DNA from: Xenorhabdus eapokensis
GTDB lineage: Bacteria; Pseudomonadota; Gammaproteobacteria; Enterobacterales; Enterobacteriaceae
Assembly: GCF_001908105.1 (NCBI RefSeq)
Contig: NZ_MKGQ01000015.1
Coordinates: forward strand, 23,248 to 79,352
DNA: 56,105 nucleotides
Direction of reading: 5' to 3'
This document shows, in pieces, positions 10,417 through 21,900 of the stretch; the stretch's first letter is position 1, and the number at the start of each line of letters is the position of its first letter. A program made the position numbers and the translations under genes. The notes beneath the pieces were generated by a model. It did no database searches. It was given only the letters and a program-made list of their open reading frames with translations, and was not told the origin of the DNA.

Positions 10417-11922
10417 ATGAACACGCTGAATGTTATAAGAAATAATATGAAGTTGTCACACCCAGTTGAAGTGCTAGAGACATTATTAATACGCTTATAT
10501 TTATATGACCGCACATCAAATAAAGATATTTCATTAAAAAGCGGTTTACCTATTCCTATCATTTTCGCATTTAAAAAAGAATTAATCAAATATGATTACG
10601 CTGAAAACAAAGGTATTTTTAGGTTAAACTCTATCGGCGTAAAATACGTACAAGATGAACTGGGATACCGATCAATTGATATAAATAAATATAACTTGCT
10701 GTCATCAGAGGAGAAACGAGAAGAGTTTGAGCAAGAGCTTTCCGTTTTATTGGCGCCTATATATAACAGCAGACCTAAAGTCAATGTTTTGTTAGATCAA
10801 GCACATGCGACATTAGAGACATCAATACGCCGGGTAATGCTATTACTTAATAACCCAAGAGTATTTAAACAAAATATTTTATTTTTGGGTGATGATGATT
10901 TGACTTCCTTAGCCCTGATGATGGCATTTAAAAAGCTCGGCCACGACTGCTCAAAAAATATTTTTGTCAAGGATATCGATCAGGACCTACTAATATTTAT
11001 TCGGGATGTCGCAGAGCAAAATAATTTTGTCATTAATACTGAATATTTAGATCTAAAACTCTCTAATGTATACACTAAAAATTTTGACATCGTCTTGACA
11101 GATCCTCCTTATACATTGAGCGGATTAAAACTATTTTTATCACGTGCTATTAGTTTCACTAAAAATGATAATAGTGAGATTTTACTCTCCTTTGGTCAAA
11201 AAAAACCAATGGAAAACCAAGAAGTTCAAAAATTATTTAACAACCAGAATCTTCTTATCAGACATATTTATCCGCAATTCAATAAATATCATGGCGGAAG
11301 TATTATCAGTAATGTCAGCGATCTCTATGTTCTTTCTGTTACACCTCTAACGTACCCGACAATCCCAAGGGAAAATAATTATTCAGATAAACTCTATACC
11401 GGAGAAATTAACCCTCGTATAAAATTTTACCAATGTAAATCATGTAATAATATGATAACCATTGGACACGGAAAGAACATATTAACGATAGAACAGCTCA
11501 TAGAGGCAACTTGTAATAAGTGTCACGGCACTAAATTTCAATATCGTGGTCAGGAAAAAGTCAGTACACCGGATAATACACGACAACTTGGCACTCACAT
11601 GATCATAGATATGAAAGATTGTGATGCAGAGGTACTGAAATCTGTATCAGCCATTGAAAAAATCATGCTTGATACTGCCCAACAATGTGAGCTGAATGTG
11701 GTTACTCATCACTTCCATCAATTCCAACCATGGGGTGTCAGTGGTGCGCTAATATTAGCAGAGTCACATTTTACTATTCACACATGGCCTGAACATCAAT
11801 ATGCCGCTCTTGATTTATTCGTTTGCAATGAATTTAAACATCAAGATACATTTATGATGCAGCTACAAACGCAGCTTAATGCTCAAGAATATGAATATAA
11901 AATACTACAGCGGGGTTTTTAA
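10417..11922 (+). CDS. Fused branched-chain polyamine synthase and AdoMet decarboxylase
   Basis: A 501-residue two-enzyme protein. Residues about 15-85 look like a winged helix, as in BpsA. Residues about 150-330 are a Rossmann aminopropyltransferase with GDDDLTSLALM and TDPPYT (Asp229), corresponding to GDDDLTS and DPPET of archaeal BpsA, which adds two aminopropyl groups to spermidine to give N4-bis(aminopropyl)spermidine. A CKSC and CNKC pair (about 338-372) may bind zinc. From residue 387 on lies a class 1b AdoMet decarboxylase with AESHFTIHTWPE: Ser450 is the expected self-cleavage and pyruvoyl residue, His455 and Cys470 match the processing and catalytic residues of the Thermotoga enzyme by spacing. 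Cleavage would split the chain into 1-449 and 450-501. Alternatively the SpeD half may decarboxylate another substrate. Codon use is AT-rich compared with guaB or putA, hinting at transfer. Confidence 0.85.
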   Translation: MNTLNVIRNNMKLSHPVEVLETLLIRLYLYDRTSNKDISLKSGLPIPIIFAFKKELIKYDYAENKGIFRLNSIGVKYVQDELGYRSIDINKYNLLSSEEKREEFEQELSVLLAPIYNSRPKVNVLLDQAHATLETSIRRVMLLLNNPRVFKQNILFLGDDDLTSLALMMAFKKLGHDCSKNIFVKDIDQDLLIFIRDVAEQNNFVINTEYLDLKLSNVYTKNFDIVLTDPPYTLSGLKLFLSRAISFTKNDNSEILLSFGQKKPMENQEVQKLFNNQNLLIRHIYPQFNKYHGGSIISNVSDLYVLSVTPLTYPTIPRENNYSDKLYTGEINPRIKFYQCKSCNNMITIGHGKNILTIEQLIEATCNKCHGTKFQYRGQEKVSTPDNTRQLGTHMIIDMKDCDAEVLKSVSAIEKIMLDTAQQCELNVVTHHFHQFQPWGVSGALILAESHFTIHTWPEHQYAALDLFVCNEFKHQDTFMMQLQTQLNAQEYEYKILQRGF

Positions 11923-12122
11923 TTTTAAAGCCCTGAAAGCCTCGTTTAGATTAAATCGTTTTATATAAAAAATATTCAAATAAGTTTCACCTCTATACTG
12001 CATTATCCTTGACCAAACATTTTCATTTGTCATATTTATCCAATCAATGTGATTAAAATGGATAACCAAACGAAATTGGATAGGGATTGATTTCTATTAA
12101 CACGGTGTATAAACACAGAATA

Positions 12123-12150
12123 AGCCCCAGGCTGGGGCTGCTTTTTATTT
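12123..12150 (+). terminator. Terminator between bpsA-speD and xseA
   Basis: AGCCCC, a 5-base loop and GGGGCT followed by GCTTTTTATTT. The T run favours termination of plus-strand transcription. The convergent xseA ends at 12149, so the hairpin may work for both. Confidence 0.8.
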
Positions 12151-13498
12151 AGGATCCAAATCCAATTTGTGTCACCTGACTCTCAACCCAGCCATCCTGC
12201 AACCGTGTTTTCAGCATATCACCTGCTTTTACTTGTTTAACCTGCCTTAATAATTTTCCATCAGGAGCTTCGCTAATACTGTAACCACGACCCAACGTTG
12301 CCAATGGGCTGACAGCCTCCATACGCGAGCAGGAAACAGCAAATTTTTCCCGATAACGCCCCAGCTGCCGTTCAATGGCCTGTTTCAAGCGGAAATCAAA
12401 CTGCTGGATAGATTGGCTATGACGCTGGATTTCCCTCTCAGGGTGAATTTGCAGTAATCGCTGATTCAATTTTTCATATGAAATTGAGTGCTGTTTTAGG
12501 CAACGTAAAAAACTATCAATCAACTTTTGCCGTAACTCAGCTAAATGATTCTGCTGACGCGCCAATTGCAAATCAGGACGTTGCTGCTGAAGACGGTGCT
12601 GCAATACATTAAATTCCTGTCGTTTTTGCGCGAAGAAATAATCCATCGCCATTTCCAGGCGTTGTTGCAGGGATTGGATTTGCCGTAATAATTCTGTTTG
12701 ATTGCGGCTAACCAACTCTGCTGCCGCAGAAGGCGTTGGTGCACGTAAATCAGCGACAAAATCCGCAATGGTGATATCGGTTTCATGGCCGACAGCGCTG
12801 ACAATGGGAATATGACTTTGGAATATTGCCCGTGCCACTTGTTCATCATTAAAACACCATAAGTCTTCCAGCGATCCTCCGCCACGTCCGACAATCAGAA
12901 CATCACACTCTTGTCGCGCATTTGCCAGCTCGATTGCCCGAATAATCTGTAATGGTGCTTCGGCTCCCTGAACAACGGTAGGATAAATAACAACGGGCAA
13001 GGAAGGATCACGGCGTTTCAAGATATGCAAAATATCGTGCAATGCAGCACCACTGGAAGATGTGACGACACCGAGTCGTTTTGCCGGAGAGGGAAGTGAC
13101 TTTTTATGAAGCTGATCAAATAAGCCTTCTGTGGCGAGTTTTTGCTTCAATATTTCAAACTGTTGTTGCAACAAACCATCACCCGCAGGCTGAATACTTT
13201 CCACTATCAGTTGATAATCACCCCGCGGTTCATACAGAGTAATTTGTGCCCGAACCAATACCTGTTGACCATTTTGTGGACGAAACGTTGCCCGCAGGTT
13301 ATGACTTCGAAACATGGCAGCACGAACTTGTGCACGTTCATCTTTTAATGTGAAGTACCAATGCCCTGATGATGGCTGAGAAAAATTGGACATTTCAGCG
13401 GACAACCAAATTCTGCCCATTTCCAGCTCCAATAGCTGACGAACAGTCTGATTCAAACGGCTGACAGAAAAAATTCCGGTATGGGTTGGTAGTGACAT
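12149..13498 (-). CDS. xseA: Exodeoxyribonuclease VII large subunit
   Basis: A 449-residue protein, close to the 456 of E. coli. It has an N-terminal OB-fold (about 1-100, with [20 protein letters not shown]), a central nuclease domain with [34 protein letters not shown] and [18 protein letters not shown], a long Gln-rich coiled-coil region (about 280-400), and the C-terminal [10 protein letters not shown] motif. With XseB, encoded elsewhere, it degrades single-stranded DNA into oligonucleotides. It is divergent from guaB, the same arrangement as in enterobacteria. Confidence 0.97.
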   Translation of the reverse strand: MSLPTHTGIFSVSRLNQTVRQLLELEMGRIWLSAEMSNFSQPSSGHWYFTLKDERAQVRAAMFRSHNLRATFRPQNGQQVLVRAQITLYEPRGDYQLIVESIQPAGDGLLQQQFEILKQKLATEGLFDQLHKKSLPSPAKRLGVVTSSSGAALHDILHILKRRDPSLPVVIYPTVVQGAEAPLQIIRAIELANARQECDVLIVGRGGGSLEDLWCFNDEQVARAIFQSHIPIVSAVGHETDITIADFVADLRAPTPSAAAELVSRNQTELLRQIQSLQQRLEMAMDYFFAQKRQEFNVLQHRLQQQRPDLQLARQQNHLAELRQKLIDSFLRCLKQHSISYEKLNQRLLQIHPEREIQRHSQSIQQFDFRLKQAIERQLGRYREKFAVSCSRMEAVSPLATLGRGYSISEAPDGKLLRQVKQVKAGDMLKTRLQDGWVESQVTQIGFGS

Positions 13499-13589
13499 GT
13501 GAGCTAGATCAAATTTTAAAACAAGGACTTAATTAACCGATATTAGTCTCATTACACGACTAAGCAAGAATTTTTTTCAAAAAATGCTG

Positions 13590-13616
13590 GAGGCAACCGA
13601 TTTCGGCCTGTATAAT
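13590..13616 (+). promoter_or_regulatory. guaBA promoter with PurR-like box
   Basis: A perfect -10 hexamer TATAAT (13611-13616) lies 55 bases before guaB. Overlapping the expected -35 zone is GGCAACCGATTTCG (from 13592), which resembles the PurR consensus GCAAACGTTT with a few mismatches. PurR repression of guaBA is known in E. coli; its conservation here is inferred. Confidence 0.5.
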
Positions 13617-13671
13617 GCCGCGGCAATATTTTATCCCTCTTATTGCTCCATAGCCTGGTGAGATATTGCCC

Positions 13672-15138
13672 ATGTTACGAATTAAAAAAGAAGCATTAAC
13701 TTTTGACGATGTATTGTTGGTTCCTGCCCACTCAACAGTCTTGCCTAACACCGCAGATCTGTCCACCCAATTAACTTCCACCATTCGCCTGAACGTACCT
13801 ATGCTTTCCGCAGCTATGGATACTGTAACGGAATCTTCATTGGCAATCGCACTGGCACAAGAAGGGGGCATTGGCTTCATTCATAAAAATATGTCAATTG
13901 AACGCCAGGCTGAAGAAGTCAGCCGCGTGAAGAAGCATGAAAGTGGTGTAGTCACTGATCCTGTTACTGTAACGCCACAAACAACTCTGCGCGAAGTTCA
14001 TGAACTGGCTGAACGCAATGGTTTTGCAGGTTATCCAGTGGTAACAGAACAGAACGAATTAGTGGGCATTATTACTGGCCGCGATGTGCGTTTCGTGACT
14101 GATCTGAATCAGCCTGTGACGGCAGTGATGACCCCTAAAGAACGTTTGGTAACTGTAAAAGAAGGCGAAGCTCGTGAAGTGGTTTTGCATAAAATGCACG
14201 AAAAACGGGTAGAGAAAGCGCTGGTTGTTGATGATAACTTCCATCTGCTTGGCATGATTACAGTAAAAGACTTCCAGAAAGCGGAGCGTAAACCAAACGC
14301 ATGTAAAGACGAACAAGGCCGTTTGCGTGTCGGTGCGGCAGTTGGCGCAGGTGCTGGCAACGAAGAGCGGGTTGATGCATTGGTTGCTGCGGGTGTCGAT
14401 GTACTGCTTATTGACTCTTCTCACGGCCATTCTGAAGGTGTATTACAGCGTATTCGTGAAACTCGCGCTAAGTATCCTGATCTGCAAATCATCGGCGGTA
14501 ATGTAGCAACGGGTGAAGGCGCTAAGGCACTGGTAGAAGCGGGTGTGAATGCGGTTAAAGTGGGTATCGGCCCTGGTTCTATTTGTACGACTCGTATCGT
14601 TACTGGTGTTGGTGTTCCCCAGATTACTGCTATTGCCGATGCGGTTGAAGCACTGGCAGGCACCGGTATCCCTGTGATTGCAGATGGTGGGATCCGTTTC
14701 TCCGGTGACATCGCCAAAGCGATTGCGGCAGGTGCATCATGTGTGATGGTAGGTTCCATGCTGGCAGGGACAGAAGAGTCACCAGGAGAAATCGAGCTTT
14801 ATCAAGGCCGTTCGTTCAAATCTTACCGCGGCATGGGTTCTTTGGGCGCGATGTCCAAAGGTTCCTCTGATCGTTACTTCCAGACTGATAATGCGGCTGA
14901 CAAACTGGTTCCTGAAGGCATCGAAGGTCGGGTGGCTTACAAGGGTCTGCTGAAAAATATTGTCCACCAGCAAATGGGCGGTTTGCGTTCCTGTATGGGG
15001 CTGACCGGTTGTGCAACCATTGATGAACTGAGAACTAAAGCAGAATTCGTTCGTATCAGTGGTGCGGGTATTCAGGAAAGCCACGTTCATGACGTGACAA
15101 TCACCAAAGAATCACCTAACTACCGTTTAGGTCTGTAA
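13672..15138 (+). CDS. guaB: IMP dehydrogenase
   Basis: A 488-residue enzyme, the same length as E. coli GuaB when started at ATG 13672 (an in-frame TTG at 13666 is rejected). It oxidises IMP to XMP with NAD+, the committed step to GMP. The order is a TIM-barrel start [13 protein letters not shown], a CBS pair (about 93-205), then [17 protein letters not shown], the catalytic loop [10 protein letters not shown] with Cys305, and the flap RYFQ. It is followed by a hairpin and then guaA in the same direction. Confidence 0.98.
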   Translation: MLRIKKEALTFDDVLLVPAHSTVLPNTADLSTQLTSTIRLNVPMLSAAMDTVTESSLAIALAQEGGIGFIHKNMSIERQAEEVSRVKKHESGVVTDPVTVTPQTTLREVHELAERNGFAGYPVVTEQNELVGIITGRDVRFVTDLNQPVTAVMTPKERLVTVKEGEAREVVLHKMHEKRVEKALVVDDNFHLLGMITVKDFQKAERKPNACKDEQGRLRVGAAVGAGAGNEERVDALVAAGVDVLLIDSSHGHSEGVLQRIRETRAKYPDLQIIGGNVATGEGAKALVEAGVNAVKVGIGPGSICTTRIVTGVGVPQITAIADAVEALAGTGIPVIADGGIRFSGDIAKAIAAGASCVMVGSMLAGTEESPGEIELYQGRSFKSYRGMGSLGAMSKGSSDRYFQTDNAADKLVPEGIEGRVAYKGLLKNIVHQQMGGLRSCMGLTGCATIDELRTKAEFVRISGAGIQESHVHDVTITKESPNYRLGL

Positions 15139-15147
15139 TTTATTTAG

Positions 15148-15178
15148 AGTGGCCCACCCTAGGGCCACTGATTTTTTT
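15148..15178 (+). terminator. Hairpin between guaB and guaA
   Basis: AGTGGCCC (15148-15155) pairs with GGGCCACT (15162-15169), followed by a run of T. It has the form of an intrinsic terminator, so in this strain guaA may receive only part of the guaB transcripts. Confidence 0.75.
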
Positions 15179-15216
15179 ATTTTTTAATTGCCACTTGTTT
15201 TTGGAACTCACCTCAA

Positions 15217-16794
15217 ATGACAACTAATATCCATCAGCATCGCATTTTGATCCTTGATTTTGGTTCGCAATATACTCAGCTTATTGCTCGCCGCATTCGT
15301 GAAATCGGTGTTTATTGTGAACTTTGGACATGGAATGTCACTGAAGAACAAATCCGTGAATTTAACCCGAATGGTATTATCCTTTCTGGTGGACCAGAGA
15401 GCACGACTGAGCACAATAGCCCACGTGCGCCGGAGTATGTTTTCAATGCGGGCGTACCTGTACTGGGTGTCTGCTATGGTATGCAAACCATGTCTATGCA
15501 ATTGGGCGGCCAGGTTTCCAACTCTGATGAGCGTGAATTTGGTTATGCGCAGGTTGAAATCAAGAATAATTGCGAACTATTCCGCGATATTCAAGATGTT
15601 CTGAGTGAAACCGGCAAACCACTGCTGGATGTATGGATGAGTCATGGCGATAAAGTAACGGCTATCCCTGCTGGTTTCACAACGATTGCCAGCACTGATA
15701 CTTGTCCGTTTGCCATCATGGCTAATGACGAAAAACGGTTTTATGGTGTGCAGTTCCACCCGGAAGTCACTCATACTCACCAGGGCACGAATATCCTGAA
15801 ACGTTTCGTTCTGGATATTTGTCAATGTGAAGCGCTGTGGACACCTGCTTCTATCATTGAAGATATTGTAGAACGTCTGCGCGTACAGATTGGTGATGAT
15901 CACGTTATTCTGGCACTGTCTGGCGGGGTGGATTCTTCTGTCACGGCACTGTTGCTGAATCGCGCAATTGGTAAGCGTTTGACTTGCGTTTTCGTAGACA
16001 ATGGCCTGCTGCGTTTAAATGAAGCGGATCAAGTGATGGAGATGTTCGCCGGTAAATTTGACCTAAACATCATTCATGTTAAAGCGGAAGAACGTTTCCT
16101 GTCTGCATTGGCAGGAATTAATGATCCGGAAGCTAAACGCAAAGCCATTGGTCATGTATTTATTGATGTTTTTGATGAAGAAGCATCAAAACAAACTCAG
16201 GTTAAGTGGTTGGCACAGGGCACGATTTATCCAGATGTTATCGAATCAGCAGCATCTGCAACAGGTAATGCCCATGTTATTAAATCTCACCATAATGTCG
16301 GTGGCTTGCCAGACGATATGAAACTGGGTCTGGTTGAACCGCTGAAAGAGTTGTTCAAAGACGAAGTGCGCCGTATCGGTCTGGAGTTGGGGCTGCCACA
16401 TGATATGCTATACCGCCACCCATTCCCAGGTCCGGGCCTTGGTGTTCGCGTATTGGGCGAAGTGAAGAAAGAATATTGTGATTTACTGCGTCGTGCCGAT
16501 GCCATCTTTATTGAAGAACTGCACAAAGCGGATTTATACCATAAAGTCAGCCAGGCATTTACCGTGTTCCTGCCAGTGCGTTCTGTTGGTGTTATGGGTG
16601 ATGGCCGTAAATATGACTGGGTTGTGTCCCTGCGTGCGGTAGAAACTATCGACTTTATGACCGCTCATTGGGCACATCTGCCATATGATTTCTTGGGTCG
16701 TGTATCGAACAGGATCATTAATGAAGTCGATGGTATTTCGCGGGTAGTCTATGACATCAGCGGTAAGCCACCAGCGACGATTGAGTGGGAATGA
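15217..16794 (+). CDS. guaA: GMP synthase (glutamine-hydrolysing)
   Basis: A 525-residue enzyme, identical in length to E. coli GuaA. The N-terminal class I glutamine amidotransferase has the nucleophile in GVCYGMQ (Cys86) and the FHPEVTHT His/Glu pair. The ATP-pyrophosphatase domain has LSGGVDSSV. The C-terminal dimerisation domain ends in the conserved KPPATIEWE. It converts XMP to GMP, following GuaB. A strong terminator follows. Confidence 0.98.
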   Translation: MTTNIHQHRILILDFGSQYTQLIARRIREIGVYCELWTWNVTEEQIREFNPNGIILSGGPESTTEHNSPRAPEYVFNAGVPVLGVCYGMQTMSMQLGGQVSNSDEREFGYAQVEIKNNCELFRDIQDVLSETGKPLLDVWMSHGDKVTAIPAGFTTIASTDTCPFAIMANDEKRFYGVQFHPEVTHTHQGTNILKRFVLDICQCEALWTPASIIEDIVERLRVQIGDDHVILALSGGVDSSVTALLLNRAIGKRLTCVFVDNGLLRLNEADQVMEMFAGKFDLNIIHVKAEERFLSALAGINDPEAKRKAIGHVFIDVFDEEASKQTQVKWLAQGTIYPDVIESAASATGNAHVIKSHHNVGGLPDDMKLGLVEPLKELFKDEVRRIGLELGLPHDMLYRHPFPGPGLGVRVLGEVKKEYCDLLRRADAIFIEELHKADLYHKVSQAFTVFLPVRSVGVMGDGRKYDWVVSLRAVETIDFMTAHWAHLPYDFLGRVSNRIINEVDGISRVVYDISGKPPATIEWE

Positions 16795-16836
16795 TTTACG
16801 ATAAATCGATAACAAAATTTAAGCACCCATAAATCT

Positions 16837-16867
16837 AAAACCATCAGTACGCTACTGATGGTTTTTT
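16837..16867 (+). terminator. guaA terminator
   Basis: CCATCAGTA (16841-16849) pairs with TACTGATGG (16853-16861), flanked by AAAA and TTTTTT. This is a classic intrinsic terminator 45 bases after guaA. Confidence 0.88.
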
Positions 16868-16980
16868 CGTTTACCACTCAGTGAAAGGGTTATCATGAAC
16901 CGTTTTATACTACCATCGGCTATTTGCTACAGTGTCCTAACAAGCCCCTAAATATTCAGAGGCTTATTATTTTATTTGGA

Positions 16981-18465
16981 TTACTTAGTCTTATAATGCG
17001 CTTCGGCTTTAAGAAAACGCTGTTGTGTCGCTTGGCTTGGCGCTTTTCCTAGCAAACTCACCACGATAATAGCAATCGTCGCGAAAATGAAACCTGGAAT
17101 AATTTCATACAAGGAAAACCAACGGAACTCCATCCAAACCAGTACGGTGATAGCTCCCACCAACATACCAGCCAATGCACCATTGCGAGTCATGCGCTTC
17201 CACAATACCGAAATCAAAACCACCGGACCAAACGCCGCACCAAATCCAGCCCAGGCATTACTGACTAAAGCCAGTACCTTATTGTTTGGGTTAGTTGCGA
17301 GCGCGATAGCAATAATTGCCACCAGCAAAACCATCATACGACCAACCCATACCAATTCTTTCTGGCTAGCTTTGGTTCGTATAAATGCTTTATAGAGATC
17401 TTCCGTCAATGCGCTGGAACAAACCAACAACTGACAACTCAATGTACTCATAACCGCAGCCAGTACCGCAGACAACAATATTCCAGTGATCCACGGGTTA
17501 AATAAGAGCACACCTAATTCTATAAAGATACGCTCACGGTTTTGCAATACTGGCCCTGCCTGCTCAGGATATATTTCAAAATATGAGATACCAAAGAAGC
17601 CAACAGCCACAGTACCTGCAAGACACAAGAACATCCACGTCATACTGATGCGACGGGCTTTATGAATAGTCTGGTGAGAGTCTGCCGCCATGAAGCGAGC
17701 CAGAATATGTGGCTGACCAAAATAACCCAATCCCCATCCCAACAAAGAAACAATGGCAATAATATTCAGATTCTTAAACATATCTAAATAGGCCAGATTT
17801 TTTGCTTCAATAATATTGATAGCGGAGCTAACTCCCCCCACTTTGAACAGAACCAAAACAGGAACTAAAATCAAAGCAAAAATCATCAACGTTGCCTGAA
17901 CTGTATCCGTCCAACTCACTGCCAAAAAACCACCAAGGAAGGTATAGGCAATCGTTGCCAATGCACCTAACCAGATAGCCTTTTCATAGCTGATGCCGAA
18001 CGTGTTTTCAAACAACAGTCCACCCGCCACAACACCCGATGCACAGTAAATAGTAAAGAAAATCAAGATAACCAGTGCCGAGATAATACGCAGGATTTTA
18101 CTTTTATCTTCAAAGCGATGAGTGAAATAATCTGGTAACGTCAATGCGTTATTACTCACTTCAGTATGAACGCGTAATCTACCTGCAATCCATCGCCAAT
18201 TCAGGTATGCGCCTAATAGCAGCCCTAATGCGATCCAACTCTCTGAAATTCCAGAGAAAAAAATAGCCCCTGGCAACCCCATCAATAACCAGCCACTCAT
18301 ATCAGAAGCGCCAGCAGATAATGCCGTTACCACACTACCTAATCGCCGACCACCCAATATGTAATCATCAAAATTTTTGGTAGAACGATAAGCCATAAAA
18401 CCTATCAGCAGCATTCCTGCGATATAGATAATGAAGGTAATGAGCATTGGTGAATTTACTGTCAT
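16981..18465 (-). CDS. putP: Sodium/proline symporter
   Basis: A 494-residue inner-membrane protein of the solute:sodium symporter family with about 13 hydrophobic segments. Characteristic stretches are DDYILGGRRLGSVVTALSAG, SDMSGWLLMGLPGA, SWIALGLLLGAYLNW, GGFLAVSWTDTVQA and GWGLGYFGQPHILARFMA. It imports proline with Na+ for breakdown by PutA. It is divergent from putA across a region of PutA-type operators, so repression by PutA without proline is expected. Confidence 0.97.
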   Translation of the reverse strand: MTVNSPMLITFIIYIAGMLLIGFMAYRSTKNFDDYILGGRRLGSVVTALSAGASDMSGWLLMGLPGAIFFSGISESWIALGLLLGAYLNWRWIAGRLRVHTEVSNNALTLPDYFTHRFEDKSKILRIISALVILIFFTIYCASGVVAGGLLFENTFGISYEKAIWLGALATIAYTFLGGFLAVSWTDTVQATLMIFALILVPVLVLFKVGGVSSAINIIEAKNLAYLDMFKNLNIIAIVSLLGWGLGYFGQPHILARFMAADSHQTIHKARRISMTWMFLCLAGTVAVGFFGISYFEIYPEQAGPVLQNRERIFIELGVLLFNPWITGILLSAVLAAVMSTLSCQLLVCSSALTEDLYKAFIRTKASQKELVWVGRMMVLLVAIIAIALATNPNNKVLALVSNAWAGFGAAFGPVVLISVLWKRMTRNGALAGMLVGAITVLVWMEFRWFSLYEIIPGFIFATIAIIVVSLLGKAPSQATQQRFLKAEAHYKTK

Positions 18466-18591
18466 GCAGGTTCTTCTCCATAGTGTTTTTATAAATTATG
18501 TATCTGCAAATGTGTTATTTGTGTAAATAATATCATCTGTGCGCGCAGTACTCCCAAGTGATACTTCGCTTTTTATCAGGCTGCGACAACA

Positions 18592-18597
18592 GTTGCA
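18592..18597. promoter_or_regulatory. PutA operator GTTGCA, putP-proximal
   Basis: Exact GTTGCA followed by CCTGAA; the same 12-base context recurs at 18750. Confidence 0.6.
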
Positions 18598-18749
18598 CCT
18601 GAAGATGATATTAGTTTTCATACGCACTATTTACACTTGTAATTATTTTAAAATTACATTCTATCCTAGTTTAGCCAAAACATTTTTAACAACTAATTAA
18701 CTGTATTTTTATAAAAAACGCTTGCTAAATCACATTTATCACTCCAATA

Positions 18750-18755
18750 GTTGCA
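18750..18755. promoter_or_regulatory. PutA operator GTTGCA, central
   Basis: Exact GTTGCA followed by CCTGAA, as at 18592, which suggests that the flanking bases also matter. Confidence 0.6.
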
Positions 18756-18911
18756 CCTGAAATTAAATAACTGGTTATACCTAAACTTTGCACAATTAAA
18801 ATAAAACCCATAAATATCAATATAATAAATAGAAATTTATAACAAGACTCTCTGAAAAAATAATAAAAACAAGATTAATTTCACAAATTTAGAATGATCA
18901 CTTTTAACGAA

Positions 18912-18929
18912 GTTGCACAAAGTTGCAAC
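18912..18929. promoter_or_regulatory. Paired PutA operators before putA
   Basis: Two GTTGCA sites at 18912 and 18922, exactly 10 bases apart and so on one helix face, the second inside the palindrome GTTGCAAC. They lie 55-70 bases before the putA start, a natural place for autorepression. Confidence 0.7.
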
Positions 18930-18982
18930 ATGAAAGATATTGTTATGTAACTTGTTCTAGTTTTACCTATTAAGGAGTGAAA

Positions 18983-21900
18983 ATGGGTAGTACCACTATG
19001 GGTGTAAAGCTCGATGAAGCAACACGTAATCGCATAAAAGCCGCAGCACAACGAATTGAACGCACCCCACACTGGCTAATTAAGCAAGCCATTTTTAATT
19101 ATCTTGAACGTCTGGAAAATGAGGAAAAACTCCCAGAAATATCAGCGGATCAGGATAACAAAGAAGAATTGATTTCCGAAGTAGAATCACCGATTGAGGC
19201 GTCTTATCAACCATTTCTGGATTTTGCCGAACATATTTTACCCCAATCGGTGAAACGTTCGGCAATTACTGCGGCCTATCGCCTCCCCGAAATCCAAGCG
19301 GTTCCTATGCTGCTGCAACGTGCACAGCTATCTGAAGAACAAGCCAAGGCAACGCATCAGCTCGCTTATTCTATTGCCGAAAAGCTGCGTCAACAAAAAC
19401 AGGGCATTGGCCGCTCAGGTTTGGTTCAGGGATTGTTGCAAGAGTTTTCACTTTCTTCACAGGAAGGTGTGGCATTGATGTGCCTCGCCGAAGCCCTGCT
19501 GCGTATCCCCGATAAAGCAACCCGTGATGCCCTGATCCGCGATAAGATCAGTAATGGCAACTGGCATTCCCATTTAGGCCAAAGCCCCTCCATGTTTGTC
19601 AACGCTGCAACATGGGGCTTGTTGTTCACTGGCAAGCTGGTATCTACCCATAATGAAGCCAAGTTATCCAAATCCCTGAACCGTATTATCAACAAAAGCG
19701 GCGAGCCGTTGGTGCGCAAGGGTGTGGATATGGCAATGCGCTTGATGGGTGAACAATTTGTGACGGGAGAAACCATCGCCCAAGCCCTTGCCAACGCCCG
19801 TAAACTGGAAGAAAAAGGCTTTCGCTATTCTTATGATATGCTCGGCGAAGCTGCATTAACCGAAGAAGATGCACAAGCCTATATGGTTTCTTATCAGCAA
19901 GCGATCCACGCCATTGGCAAGGCATCAAATGGCCGTGGTATTTATGAGGGACCAGGAATTTCTATCAAACTTTCCGCCCTGCATCCACGTTATAGCCGTG
20001 CCCAATATGAACGTGTTATTGAGGAGCTCTATCCTCGCCTGCTTTCCCTGACCTTACAGGCTCGTCAATATGATATCGGTATCAATATTGATGCAGAAGA
20101 AGCCGATCGTCTGGAAATTTCCCTCGATTTGCTGGAAAAATTGTGTTTCGAACCAAAGCTGGAAGGCTGGAACGGTATTGGTTTTGTCATTCAAGCTTAT
20201 CAGAAACGTTGTCCTTTCGTCATCGACAGCATTATTGATTTGGCACAACGCAGCCGTCACAGGTTGATGATCCGTCTGGTGAAAGGGGCTTACTGGGATA
20301 GTGAAATTAAACGTGCCCAAATCGATGGTTTGGAAGACTATCCGGTGTATACCCGCAAGGTCTATACCGATGTTTCTTACCTTGCCTGTGCCCGCAAACT
20401 GCTCTCTGTCCCTAATTTGATCTACCCGCAATTTGCTACCCACAACGCCCATACTTTATCTGCCATTTATCATCTGGCGGGACAAAACTATTATCCGGGG
20501 CAATATGAATTCCAATGCCTGCATGGCATGGGTGAACCGCTTTATGAACAAGTCGTCGGCAAGATCTCAGAAGGTAAACTCAATCGTCCATGCCGCATTT
20601 ACGCACCGGTAGGCACACACGAAACACTACTGGCTTATCTGGTGCGGCGTTTGCTGGAAAATGGAGCCAATACTTCATTTGTCAATCGCATTGCCGATAC
20701 GTCACTGCCGATTGACGAATTGGTTGCTGATCCGGTAAAAATCGTACAGGAATTGGCGCAAGCTGAAGGGCAAATCGGCTTGCCTCATCCTAAAATTCCT
20801 CTGCCCCGTGATTTATATGGCAAAAACCGTGTCAATTCATCAGGGTTGGATCTCGCCAATGAACATCGTTTAGCTTCTCTTTCCAGCGCCCTGCTCAGTT
20901 CTTCAATGGAAACGTGGAATAGCGAACCGTTATTAGGTGGCGATTACCAACCGACAGGAGAACTGCCGGCGCTTAAGCCTGTGAACAATCCCGCCAGAAA
21001 CTCCGATATCGTGGGTTATGTGCGCGAAGCTACTGAACAGGAAGTTAGCTATGCGCTGGATGTGGCTACCGATGCCGGCACAATTTGGTTTGCCACTCCC
21101 CCTTCAGAACGTGCCGCAATTTTAGTCCGTGCAGCGGAGTTGATGGAAAACAATCTGCAATCCTTGCTCGGCATTTTGGTTCGTGAAGCGGGTAAAACAT
21201 TCAACAATGCGATTGCCGAAGTACGCGAAGCGGTGGATTTTCTCCACTATTATGCAAGCCAGGTTCGCCAGGATTTCGCCAATGATACCCATCGCCCACT
21301 AGGACCTGTGGTGTGTATCAGCCCGTGGAACTTCCCGCTGGCAATTTTCACCGGTCAAATCGCGGCTGCATTGGCAGCAGGTAATAGTGTTCTGGCCAAA
21401 CCCGCAGAGCAAACACCACTTATTGCCGCCATTGCAGTAAAAATATTGCATCAGGCTGGTATTCCTCGCGATGTACTGCAATTATTACCCGGACAAGGGG
21501 AAACAGTAGGTGCATTGCTGGTCGGTGATGAGCGTGTACGTGGTGTCATGTTTACCGGCTCTACCGAAGTCGCCAGCTTGTTGCAGCGCAATATTGCTGG
21601 TCGCCTTGATGCACAAGGTCGCCCGACACCGTTGATCGCAGAAACCGGTGGCCTGAATGCCATGATCATAGATTCCTCCGCGTTAACCGAACAAGTTGTT
21701 ACCGATGTCATCGCTTCCGCTTTTGACAGTGCCGGCCAACGCTGTTCTGCCCTGCGTATCCTGTGTGTTCAGGAAGATGTCGCTGAAAGAACGATCACTA
21801 TGCTGAAAGGGGCGATGGCTGAATGCCGGATGGGGAATACTGAGCACTTATTTACAGATATTGGCCCCGTCATTGATGCAGAAGCGAAAGCGGGTATCGA

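Larger units (their letters stand above)
18466..18982. promoter_or_regulatory. putP-putA control region
   Basis: 517 bases between the divergent genes, very AT-rich. It contains GTTGCA, the site recognised by the ribbon-helix-helix domain of PutA, at 18592, 18750, 18912 and 18922. I see no gene in it. Confidence 0.8.
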
